Part shown: in pieces, positions 1-5,698 of the stretch
How the letters are laid out: each line of letters begins with the position of its first letter
Numbering within the stretch: the stretch's first letter is position 1
NCBI GenBank assembly: GCA_031264395.1
Contig: JAISEB010000169.1
Coordinates: 1-26,310 of the forward strand
Reading direction: 5' to 3'
Source of the DNA: Treponema sp.
Lineage (GTDB): Bacteria; Spirochaetota; Spirochaetia; Treponematales; Breznakiellaceae
Length of the DNA stretch: 26,310 nucleotides
The notes under the pieces: generated by a model
The model's database searches: none
What the model saw: only the letters and a program-made list of their open reading frames with translations
Told to the model about the DNA's origin: nothing
Translations under genes and position numbers: made by a program

Positions 1-165
1 CATGTATTTGCGGCGATATACGGGTATGTAAAATTGGAGTTAGCAAAACTCAATCACGGTTACAATCACTTCGCGGTAAAATCACAGATTTACATGGCAT
101 CATTGAAGAGGGCGATGGAATTATTGTCTGCTTTTAACATGGGGGATAATAGTGTTCTTGCGTAA
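1..165 (+). pseudogene. C-terminal end of a probable DDE transposase (partial)
   Basis: An open frame enters from the left edge and ends at a TAA (163-165), giving 54 residues. It contains a stretch reading YVKLELAKLNHGYNHFAVKS followed by a helical, Leu/Met-rich tail. This pattern (KLE..K....NHFALK-like, then a terminal amphipathic helix) resembles the C-terminus of IS4/IS701-type DDE transposases. That is a recollection of family style, not a database match. The catalytic residues would lie outside the window, so it cannot be told whether the full element is intact. No terminal inverted repeat could be recognised after the stop. It overlaps an oppositely oriented small ORF (90-269), so one of the two frames is probably incidental over the shared stretch. 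Confidence 0.45.
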
Positions 166-269
166 CATGAGTTAAATAAATAGAATAAATGGATTGTTAA
201 ACCAAGTGATACCGCAATGGTCATAAAAAACAGCCAGATTACAAGCGGGAATGCAATTTGTTTTTTCAT
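90..269 (-). CDS. Small membrane peptide ORF, possibly the 5' remnant of a disrupted gene
   Basis: A 59-codon minus-strand ORF starts at ATG 269-267 and stops at TAA 92-90. Its start MKKQIAFPLVIWLFF leads into one long hydrophobic segment (about residues 5-32) after two lysines, as expected for a membrane anchor or uncleaved signal. A strong purine-rich ribosome binding site (AAGGGGGGAG, 283-274) lies four bases before the ATG, the best evidence that this start is real. From about residue 35 the protein loses obvious character and overlaps the transposase tail on the other strand. I therefore suspect that only the N-terminus is original and that the gene, perhaps a membrane sensor or receptor, was cut by an insertion element. 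A free-standing small membrane protein is the alternative. Confidence 0.4.
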   Translation of the reverse strand: MKKQIAFPLVIWLFFMTIAVSLGLTIHLFYLFNSCYARTLLSPMLKADNNSIALFNDAM

Positions 270-583
270 TCTTCTCCCCCCTTGAAATATACCATAATTT
301 TTTTTATTTAGCGTCTATATTCTAAAATATATTTAAGGGCAAATGGTACATAACGTTTTGGGTGTTTACGACGTTTTGGCCGCCCGTATAAGCAAATGCA
401 CAACATTTGCAGGGCGGACGAAATGTGCCGGAGCAACGGCGTGGGAATGGAGCGTAGCGCAATGACTTGGCCGTTATGGAGGGGCCGAGCCGCCTACCGG
501 CCCGGTTTGTCCGGTAGGACAAAAAAGCGTAAACAGGCCTGTTATGCGCAGTTGTGCCGTACTCCATTATTTACAAATATAAT
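166..583. other. AT-rich accessory spacer with an embedded GC-rich inverted-repeat element
   Basis: This stretch between the transposase tail and the nuclease-like gene is AT-rich at both ends (166-348 and 547-583) and GC-rich in the middle (349-546). Its left part contains the start and ribosome binding site of the 59-codon minus-strand ORF. The middle is the nested inverted-repeat element annotated separately. Open frames across the middle (minus 322-567, plus 396-665) look like by-products of the repeat and are not annotated as genes. Confidence 0.6.
349..546 (-). repeat. 198-bp nested inverted-repeat element, attC-like
   Basis: The ends pair exactly: CATAAC (349-354) with GTTATG (541-546), and next inside TGTTTACG (363-370) with CGTAAACA (528-535). 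The arms are offset by 8 and 5 unpaired bases. Inside are two further perfect hairpins: CCGCCC/GGGCGG (380-385/412-417) enclosing GCAAATG/CATTTGC (392-398/404-410), and CCTACCGG/CCGGTAGG (493-500/511-518). Read on the minus strand, two pairs of short end boxes around a variable folded centre, sitting 37 bp after the stop of a gene, is the layout of an integron cassette recombination site. The outer boxes fit RYYYAAC/GTTRRRY with one deviating position each, and the element is longer than usual attC sites. A small MITE- or REP-like repeat is the main alternative. It may also end transcription of the nuclease-like gene. Confidence 0.55.
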
Positions 584-1060
584 TTATTTTAACAACCAAT
601 TTTCAAGCCATTTTAAAAAATCATTTTCATTCATTGGTTTTATATCATCAAATAATTTTAATTGAAAATTATTTTGTTTTCCTCCAACTTCTCCAATTGA
701 TCCACCACTTATATAGTTTAAACAATCATCATTGTTTAACACATAATATTTATCATCATTTTCTTTTTGGAAAATCCATATAAAACTATCTTCAAAATAT
801 TTTGGTCTTTTTCTTAAAATTTCAGGTTGAAATCCAGATCCATCGCCATAGCCAAATCCAATTCGCCCTTTTTTATCGGAATAATGTTTTACTTCAATAA
901 AAAATATTTTTGGAATGTTTATATTTCTACATATAATTATATCGGTTATATCTTTACTGTCTAATAGCATAAAATCATTTTTTGAACAAATTATTTTATT
1001 TTTGATGATTTCTCGAATATGATTTTCAAAATCTTTTTCTTTTTTATCCTCTTTAGCCAT
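584..1060 (-). CDS. Putative PD-(D/E)xK-type nuclease in AT-rich DNA
   Basis: I do not recognise a named family. The protein (158 residues from the chosen start) is Lys/Ile/Asn-rich and AT-rich in codon use, unlike the GC-rich genes to the right, which suggests transfer. Near its middle it has DITDIIICRN, then FFIEVKHYSDKKGRIGFG. An Asp-containing strand followed by a hydrophobic strand ending in E-V-K is the signature of the restriction-endonuclease-like fold, so DNA cleavage or nicking is a reasonable inference. The frame stays open upstream to ATG 1132-1130. I chose ATG 1060-1058 because GGAGG (1070-1066) sits five bases before it and an extended -10 promoter at 1089-1081 would start transcription downstream of the longer start. 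The attC-like element follows its stop. A single cassette gene, for example a toxin-like or restriction protein, would fit this setting. Confidence 0.6.
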   Translation of the reverse strand: MAKEDKKEKDFENHIREIIKNKIICSKNDFMLLDSKDITDIIICRNINIPKIFFIEVKHYSDKKGRIGFGYGDGSGFQPEILRKRPKYFEDSFIWIFQKENDDKYYVLNNDDCLNYISGGSIGEVGGKQNNFQLKLFDDIKPMNENDFLKWLENWLLK

Positions 1061-1080
1061 AAGTTCCTCCATAATTTGCC

Positions 1081-1107
1081 AGTATATCATATTTATTTTT
1101 TTGACAA
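1081..1107 (-). promoter_or_regulatory. Extended -10 promoter for the nuclease-like gene
   Basis: Read on the minus strand, TGATATACT (1089-1081) is an extended -10 element (TGnTATACT). A TTGTCA (1107-1102) lies upstream with a 15-bp spacer, which is short but acceptable for an extended -10 promoter. Transcription would start near 1075, just ahead of the GGAGG ribosome binding site at 1070-1066. The gene thus appears to carry its own promoter. Confidence 0.5.
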
Positions 1108-1135
1108 GCCATTTTTCAATAATTTTCAACAAATT

Positions 1136-1297
1136 TCAGGGGCTATGTCGCATGACTAATAACTCACAGCTAATAAAGCCATTTTTAAGCATATGACTGC
1201 ATGCAAAACGAAGATTTTTAGCATTAGCATCCATGTTTAATAAAATTGTGCGATCACTTGCAGTGCCACGATACTGTCCGGCAAAAGCATGAGTAAT
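1136..1297 (-). pseudogene. Orphan reading-frame fragment without a proper start
   Basis: A 53-codon frame on the minus strand lies between an in-frame TAA (1300-1298) and TGA (1138-1136). It has no ATG or GTG near its upstream end and no ribosome binding site there. The translation includes GQYRGTASDRTILLNMDANA and NLRFACSHMLKNGFISCELL, with ordinary protein-like composition rather than shadow-like low complexity. I read it as the surviving tail of a decayed or rearranged gene. An internal ATG (residue 22 of the frame) could give a 32-residue peptide but has no clear ribosome binding site. The family is not recognised. The promoter of the nuclease-like gene starts just after its stop. Confidence 0.3.
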
Positions 1298-1351
1298 TTA
1301 AGGCTTTTCGCCCGGCTCAGGGAAGCGCTGATTTTTTATGACGCGAACAAA
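1298..1351. repeat. Composition boundary with an inverted repeat after the DUF8091-like gene
   Basis: The sequence changes here from AT-rich to GC-rich. An inverted repeat CTGATTT/AAATCAG (1328-1334/1349-1355) with a 14-base loop overlaps the stop codon of the minus-strand gene ending at 1352. There is no clear T-run after the hairpin in the minus direction, so it is only a weak terminator candidate. Confidence 0.3.
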
Positions 1352-2089
1352 TCAGGCGTTGGCGTGCGGCGTTTTTTCTCGCGCCGCACGGTATAAAAAC
1401 GCGTTTCCCTTTTTTCCCGTCCTTTGCACGATCCCCATTTTGAGGAGAACGTAGAGGGTTTTTTGGGCAAGGGGAACGTTTATTCCCGCCTTTACGGCCA
1501 GATCCTTTACGGTGAATTCATCGTCCCCGCCGAAGGGGACAAAGCGCAGATAGTCGGCGGGCTTTTCAAGGGGAATGGTTTCGCGCCAGGCGGCAAGCTC
1601 CCTGCCGGTTATGCTTGCCCCCCTTCTCCGCCAGGAGCCCCGCCCGTCGCCTGTTCTCCGCTCAAGCACGTCCACCAGGGCAAGCTCAATAACCAGTCCG
1701 GGGATAAGGGGAAGTTCCGGGGCGTACAGCAGATGGTAAAAAAGATCCCATTCCGTTCCGCGCCGGGGGCTTTTCCTCCTGTGCAGGGGTTTCCCCGTTT
1801 CGTCGGACAGTTCGATATACTTGACGACCGTCACCGGATGTATGACGCGGACCTTTCCCCGCGTTGAAAGGACGGGAATTTTCTTCCTGAGCGGGCCGAA
1901 ACTCCCCGTTTGTACCTCTATGATCTCCCCGTTGTCCCTGATCCCGTCGCAGACATAGCCTTCAAGGGAACTTTCGGTTGTCCCGCCCACGCCCGTATAA
2001 CGGAATTTCAGCGCCCGGTGCAGGCCGCTTTCCTTTTCGGTCCCAATGGAAGTCCCCTCGCGGCGGGCGGAGCCTTTTACCCGGTTCAC
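1352..2089 (-). CDS. DUF8091-like conserved protein: nuclease-like N-terminus plus C-terminal winged helix
   Basis: A 245-residue protein that I recognise as resembling the DUF8091 group of conserved spirochaete proteins of unknown function; this is from memory. The N-terminal half has ESGLHRALKFRY, then GYVCDGIRDNGEIIEVQTGS and GPLRKKI. An Asp before a strand, an E-x-Q on the next strand and a following basic helix resemble the E-x-Q variant of the PD-(D/E)xK nuclease core. The middle has KSPRRGTEWDLF and DGRGSWRRRG. The C-terminal 60 residues (FTVKDLAVKAGINVPLAQKTLYVL) look like a winged helix. Its ATG overlaps the stop of the upstream small gene (ATGA, 2089-2086), so the two are probably co-translated. 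A perfect hairpin (1364-1371/1382-1389) lies in its last codons. A DNA-processing role is inference only. Confidence 0.7.
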   Translation of the reverse strand: MNRVKGSARREGTSIGTEKESGLHRALKFRYTGVGGTTESSLEGYVCDGIRDNGEIIEVQTGSFGPLRKKIPVLSTRGKVRVIHPVTVVKYIELSDETGKPLHRRKSPRRGTEWDLFYHLLYAPELPLIPGLVIELALVDVLERRTGDGRGSWRRRGASITGRELAAWRETIPLEKPADYLRFVPFGGDDEFTVKDLAVKAGINVPLAQKTLYVLLKMGIVQRTGKKGNAFLYRAAREKTPHANA

Positions 2090-2424
2090 TCCCCGCCGCC
2101 CGAAAGGGGAACAAGTTCGCCGGCGCTCAGCAGCTCCAGGTAGTGCAGGGTTTCGCTCCTTCCCTTTGTTTCATTGACCTTGATCCGGGCCACCCGGAAG
2201 GCGATCATCCGGCTGGTGGGGAGGGGCAGGGGAAGATGGCCGCCGTTGATATCCACAATATCGTTTATGGGAAGCCGTCCGGGGATCTCCTGAACGTCTC
2301 CTTCTGGAAAAACGATAAAATATTCGTCCATGTACATAATGTGATCATAACGCCGCCTCCGCCATGAATACAAGACACCCGTTTTCGCGGTGTTTCTTTT
2401 GCATCCTTTACTGTTTTCATACAT
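2086..2424 (-). CDS. Small conserved-looking protein upstream of the DUF8091-like gene
   Basis: Up to 112 residues with no family recognised. The central part (DEYFIVFPEGDVQEIPGRLP, residues 33-52) looks beta-rich and the C-terminus (ETLHYLELLSAGELVPL) helical. It ends in the ATGA overlap with the DUF8091-like gene, so the two probably form an operon. The start is uncertain. The first ATG (2424) has no ribosome binding site, and a weak -10-like TATAGC (2432-2427) would put the transcript start after it. ATG at 2337 or 2331 and TTG at about 2373 are alternatives. The residues WRRRRYDHI (22-30) just before ATG 2337 look protein-like, which argues for a start upstream of them. It is divergent from mraZ across a 143-bp gap. 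Confidence 0.5.
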   Translation of the reverse strand: MYENSKGCKRNTAKTGVLYSWRRRRYDHIMYMDEYFIVFPEGDVQEIPGRLPINDIVDINGGHLPLPLPTSRMIAFRVARIKVNETKGRSETLHYLELLSAGELVPLSGGGE

Positions 2425-2462
2425 AAGCTATACAGGCGTGTAGGACATTCCCGTAATTTTTT

Positions 2463-2530
2463 CACTAATTATGGATTTTTTCCGTTTTTTCTGTTGACGG
2501 AATTTGCCGCTCTGGCAATAATTATTAGTG
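2463..2530. promoter_or_regulatory. Promoter of the mraZ-led cluster, framed by inverted repeats
   Basis: TTGACG (2494-2499), a 17-bp spacer and AATAAT (2517-2522) make a good sigma-70-type promoter, with a start expected near 2529. Two inverted repeats frame it: CACTAAT/ATTAGTG (2463-2469/2524-2530) and TTCCGT/ACGGAA (2480-2485/2497-2502), the latter covering part of the -35. A single TGGGT (2529-2533) followed by TGGTG (2536-2540) is reminiscent of the TGGG-type sites bound by MraZ in proteobacteria, but a proper repeated array is not present. Confidence 0.6.
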
Positions 2531-2567
2531 GGTGCTGGTGTCAAAAATTAGCATAAAATAGGATGAT

Positions 2568-3023
2568 ATGGCGGCGATTCTTGGAACGGGGAAATTTGAA
2601 AGTACGCTGGACGACAAGGGAAGAGTTTCCATACCCATACGCCTGCGGGAGATCTTCAAGGTGAACGAACTGGTGATCACGCAGGGAAGACAGCCCAGCG
2701 CCTGGGTCATGACCCCCGAAGTCTGGGAACAGGTGTCCGGCAAGCTGCGGAATTCCGCCGTACTTACCGAGGAAGAATACTCGCTGATAGAGTACTTCCA
2801 CATTCTTCCCGCCCAGATCGTCGAAATTGACAAGTCGGGCCGCATTCCCGTGCCCCAGGCGATACGCAGGTACGCCGGGCTGAACAGGGACTGCCTGATT
2901 TTGAGCGCGGAAAACCGCCTTGAAATTTGGGATTCGGATTTTCATAACGCCTACCTGAACGAAAACAGGCCGGTTATTCAGGAAGCCTGGAGGAAAATGG
3001 GTTCCATCAGGCTTTTTTCGTAG
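2568..3023 (+). CDS. mraZ: MraZ, transcriptional regulator of the division/cell-wall cluster
   Basis: MraZ is a ring-forming AbrB-fold DNA-binding protein that controls the dcw operon it heads. The 151-residue protein has both expected half-repeats: FESTLDDKGRVSIPIRLREI (residues 10-29) and EIDKSGRIPVPQAIRRYAGL at about residues 86-105, each carrying the D-x-K/S-GR-x-x-P core. Its length is normal. The ATG at 2568 is preceded only by a weak AGGAT (2560-2564) three bases away, so translation may be modest. The gene lies 39 bases downstream of the inferred transcription start, as expected for an autoregulated leader gene, and rsmH follows after 25 bases. Confidence 0.95.
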   Translation: MAAILGTGKFESTLDDKGRVSIPIRLREIFKVNELVITQGRQPSAWVMTPEVWEQVSGKLRNSAVLTEEEYSLIEYFHILPAQIVEIDKSGRIPVPQAIRRYAGLNRDCLILSAENRLEIWDSDFHNAYLNENRPVIQEAWRKMGSIRLFS

Positions 3024-3048
3024 AAGCGGAAAGGGACCCGCGGTACCG

Positions 3049-3999
3049 ATGGAAATTGTTCATACGCCGGTCTTGCCGGAAGAAACAATGCGGATTCTCG
3101 CCCCAAGGAAGAACGGCGAACTCATGGTTGACGCCACCATTGGGGAAGCCGGGCACAGCTTCGCGTTTCTGTCCCGTTTCCCGGATCTCCGCGTAATAGG
3201 AGTGGACGCCGATCCCGCCGTTCTCCAGGTAGCAAGGGAGCGTCTTGCCGAATTTGGGGAAAGGGTCCATTTTTATTCCGGCTGGTCCCAGGATTTTTTC
3301 GCCGAGTACCCGGCGGAGCTTAAAAGGCCCGATATCATCCTCGTGGATCTGGGGGTAAGCCTTTATCACTATGAAAAGGGAAACCGGGGCTTCAGCTTCA
3401 GAAAAGACGAGCCGCTTGATATGCGCATCGATGTCTCAGGCGGCGCTACCGCCGCGGATCTGCTTGCCCGGCTCGGCGAGGCGGAGCTGGCCGATCTGCT
3501 GTACAACAACGCCGGGGAACGCCTGTCGCGGCGCATAGCCCGGGCCATTGTGGAACAGCGGAAAGAGTCGCCCGTTACGACGACAGGGGGCCTTGCCGCC
3601 CTGGTGTCCCGCGCCGTGCCGTCTTCCCGCCGTTACGGGCCCATGCATCCGGCGACAAAGACTTTCCAGGCCCTGCGTATCGCGGTCAACGGGGAACTTT
3701 CCCGCCTGCCGGGCCTTCTGGAAGGGGCCCTCCGTATCCTTGAACCCGGCGGGAGGCTTGGGATCATTACCTTCCATTCGCTGGAAGACCGCATCGTCAA
3801 AAATTTCTTCCGCGAGAAGAACAGGGACTGTATATGTCCCCCGGAAGCGCCGATATGTAGGTGTGAAGGGCGGCGGGCCGTTAATGTGCTGACCCGCAAG
3901 GGAATTACTCCGGCCGGAGCGGAGATTGAAAAAAACCCGCCTTCGAGAAGCGCCCGGCTCCGGGCGGCGGAAAAAGTGCTGGATGAGGACGGGCAATGA
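3049..3999 (+). CDS. rsmH: RsmH, 16S rRNA (cytosine-1402-N4) methyltransferase
   Basis: RsmH (MraW) uses S-adenosylmethionine to methylate N4 of cytosine 1402 in 16S rRNA, in the decoding centre. The 316-residue protein begins with the typical HTPVLPEETM (5-14). It has the SAM-binding loop VDATIGEAGHS (27-37), GVDADP (51-56), the family signature HPATKTFQALR (200-210) and the C-terminal SRSARLRAAEK. A Cys-rich loop (CICPPEAPICRC) is the variant I associate with Gram-positive-type RsmH proteins. The start is the ATG at 3049, with a GGAAAGGG purine run upstream. The last four bases overlap the ftsL start (ATGA), so the two are translationally coupled. It sits directly after mraZ as in most dcw clusters. 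Confidence 0.95.
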   Translation: MEIVHTPVLPEETMRILAPRKNGELMVDATIGEAGHSFAFLSRFPDLRVIGVDADPAVLQVARERLAEFGERVHFYSGWSQDFFAEYPAELKRPDIILVDLGVSLYHYEKGNRGFSFRKDEPLDMRIDVSGGATAADLLARLGEAELADLLYNNAGERLSRRIARAIVEQRKESPVTTTGGLAALVSRAVPSSRRYGPMHPATKTFQALRIAVNGELSRLPGLLEGALRILEPGGRLGIITFHSLEDRIVKNFFREKNRDCICPPEAPICRCEGRRAVNVLTRKGITPAGAEIEKNPPSRSARLRAAEKVLDEDGQ

Positions 4000-4298
4000 T
4001 GAGGCGGACCATACTTCTTTACTTTACGGTGTTAAGCATACCGGTCCTCTTTGGCCTTAACGCCTGGCAGGCGGTCCGTTATACGGCCCTGGAGCGGGAA
4101 ACCATGCGTTTTGAGGACGCTCAGGAGCAATGGATCGAAAGCAACAAGCGGCTCATCGCGGGAATAGCGGTGCTTTCCTCCCCGGAACGCGTGGAAAATA
4201 TCGCCCTGCACGATCTGGAACTGGAAAAAATAAGCCCCGAAGCGGTGCTTCAGATAAAAATTACCGGCGCGCCTGCGCCGGAACGGGAAATTCCATGA
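3996..4298 (+). CDS. ftsL: FtsL-like division protein
   Basis: A 100-residue protein with a short cytoplasmic start (MMRR), one membrane segment (about residues 5-22) and a periplasmic Glu-rich helical region (32-60), which is the FtsL bitopic coiled-coil plan. FtsL joins FtsQ and the FtsB-type protein and stimulates the FtsW/PBP septal synthase. FtsL sequences diverge widely, so the call rests on topology, size and position between rsmH and murF, where ftsL is expected. It overlaps rsmH by four bases at the start and murF by four bases (ATGA) at the end. Two consecutive ATG codons (3996 and 3999) are possible starts. The C-terminus is Pro/Ala-rich. Confidence 0.75.
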   Translation: MMRRTILLYFTVLSIPVLFGLNAWQAVRYTALERETMRFEDAQEQWIESNKRLIAGIAVLSSPERVENIALHDLELEKISPEAVLQIKITGAPAPEREIP

Positions 4299-5698
4299 CG
4301 GAAAACCGCCTCATGGGTTTTGCCGAACTGGCCCGGTCTCTTGGGGCGCGGCGTTTTTCCTTTGCCGGCCGTGACGGCGGTTTTTCGTCGGTCTGTACGG
4401 ATTCAAGGAAGGCGGAGCCGGGCAGCCTCTTTGTCGCCCTCAGGGGCCGGTCGGACGACGGCCACCGTTTTGTGGAAGCCGCCTTCGGCAGTGGCGCCGC
4501 CGGGGCGCTGGTTGAGGAGGCCGCCCTTGAGGACAGAAGCCTTGATCTTGCGGGGCTGGCCGAAAACGCGGGACGGGAACTTGTAGTTGTGGAAAACACC
4601 CTTTGCGGCCTGCAGAACGCCGCCCGCGCCTACCTTGATACATTCCCCGGCCTTCTCAGGATAGGGATCACCGGTTCGTCGGGAAAGACCACCGTCAAGG
4701 AAATTGCCGCGAAGATCCTCTCGCGGGAAAAAAAGGTGGTGATGAACGAGGGGAACCTCAATTCCGAAACGGGGCTTCCCCTTTCGGTTTTCGCGGTCAG
4801 GGCGTGTCATGAGGCGGGGATCTTTGAAATGGGGATGAACCGCCGCGGGGAAATTGAGGAACTTGCCCGTGTCCTCCGTCCTCATATCGCCCTTGTTACA
4901 GGCGTCGGGACTGCCCATATCGGAATTCTCGGCAGCCGGGACGCCATAGCTGAAGAGAAAAAAAATATTTTTTCACAATTCGGCGGAGACGAACGGGCGC
5001 TGATCCCGGCCGACGACGAGTACCGTGACGTTCTTGCCCGTGACGTGCGGGGAAAGGTGATTTTTTACGGCCGGGATTCCTTTGCGGAACTTGGGGCCGT
5101 GCGCGATCTTGGGCTGGAGGGCGCAGAAATAACCTGGGAAGGGGAGGCGGCGCGTTTTGCCCTTCCCGGCCCGTATAACGTGCGGAACGTTTTTGGGGCC
5201 CTTGCCATAGCGAAAGAGGCGCCCGTAAGCGGCCGGGCGGTGCGGGAGGGGCTCGCCCTGGTAAGGCCCCTCTTCGGCAGGGGGGAGGTTTTTCCGGGAT
5301 CTGTCACCGTGATAAGGGACTGTTATAACGCGAATCCCGAATCGGTGGCCCAGGTGCTGGCCTTTTGCGACGGGCTCCTCTGGAAGGGCCGCCGCGTCTA
5401 TGTCATAGGTTCCATGCTGGAACTGGGAAACGAGTCGGAGGAAGCGCACGGCGCGCTGGGCCGCCTCCTTTCCGCTTCCGGCGCCGACATGGTGTTTCTT
5501 TTTGGGGTTGAAACCGAAACGGCGGCGGCTGTCCTTGAAGAAGGCGGCGGCGTTTCATGGTTTCATACCAACGATTTTGGGAAGCTGTCCCGTGCCCTTG
5601 AGGATTATGTCCGCCCCGGGGATTTGGTGTTGTTGAAGGGGTCCCGGGGTTGTGCACTGGAGCGGCTTTCCGGCGTGCTTGTGGGAGGGGCGGCGTAG
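4295..5698 (+). CDS. murF: MurF, UDP-MurNAc-tripeptide--D-Ala-D-Ala ligase
   Basis: MurF adds D-Ala-D-Ala to the UDP-MurNAc tripeptide using ATP, the last cytoplasmic step of precursor assembly. The 467-residue protein has the Mur-ligase N-terminal substrate domain (TDSRKAEPGSLFVAL, 35-49). The ATP loop is GITGSSGKTT (124-133), followed by NEGNLNSETGLPLSVF (151-166), EMGMNRRGEI (178-187) and HIALVTGVGTAHIG. A later DCYNANPESV matches the MurF-type D-x-Y-N-A-N-P motif. I took the ATG at 4295, which overlaps the ftsL stop. The frame stays open 165 bases further upstream, but that stretch is out-of-frame ftsL sequence. The stop codon shares one base with the mraY GTG. No murE or ftsI precedes it, unlike the classical order. 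Confidence 0.93.
   Translation: MTENRLMGFAELARSLGARRFSFAGRDGGFSSVCTDSRKAEPGSLFVALRGRSDDGHRFVEAAFGSGAAGALVEEAALEDRSLDLAGLAENAGRELVVVENTLCGLQNAARAYLDTFPGLLRIGITGSSGKTTVKEIAAKILSREKKVVMNEGNLNSETGLPLSVFAVRACHEAGIFEMGMNRRGEIEELARVLRPHIALVTGVGTAHIGILGSRDAIAEEKKNIFSQFGGDERALIPADDEYRDVLARDVRGKVIFYGRDSFAELGAVRDLGLEGAEITWEGEAARFALPGPYNVRNVFGALAIAKEAPVSGRAVREGLALVRPLFGRGEVFPGSVTVIRDCYNANPESVAQVLAFCDGLLWKGRRVYVIGSMLELGNESEEAHGALGRLLSASGADMVFLFGVETETAAAVLEEGGGVSWFHTNDFGKLSRALEDYVRPGDLVLLKGSRGCALERLSGVLVGGAA

Noticed and set aside
322..567. 81-codon minus-strand open frame (and plus-strand 396-665) across the GC-rich element
   Set aside because: It spans the inverted-repeat element almost exactly, has no ribosome binding site that I can see, and its Arg/Pro/Cys-rich translation looks like a by-product of the repeat.
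1364..1389. Perfect 8-bp hairpin GTGCGGCG/CGCCGCAC as a terminator
   Set aside because: It lies within the coding end of the minus-strand gene and no T-run follows it in either useful direction.
1424..1867. Plus-strand 147-codon frame opposite the DUF8091-like gene
   Set aside because: The minus-strand protein has coherent domains and an operon partner; this frame is a compositional shadow.
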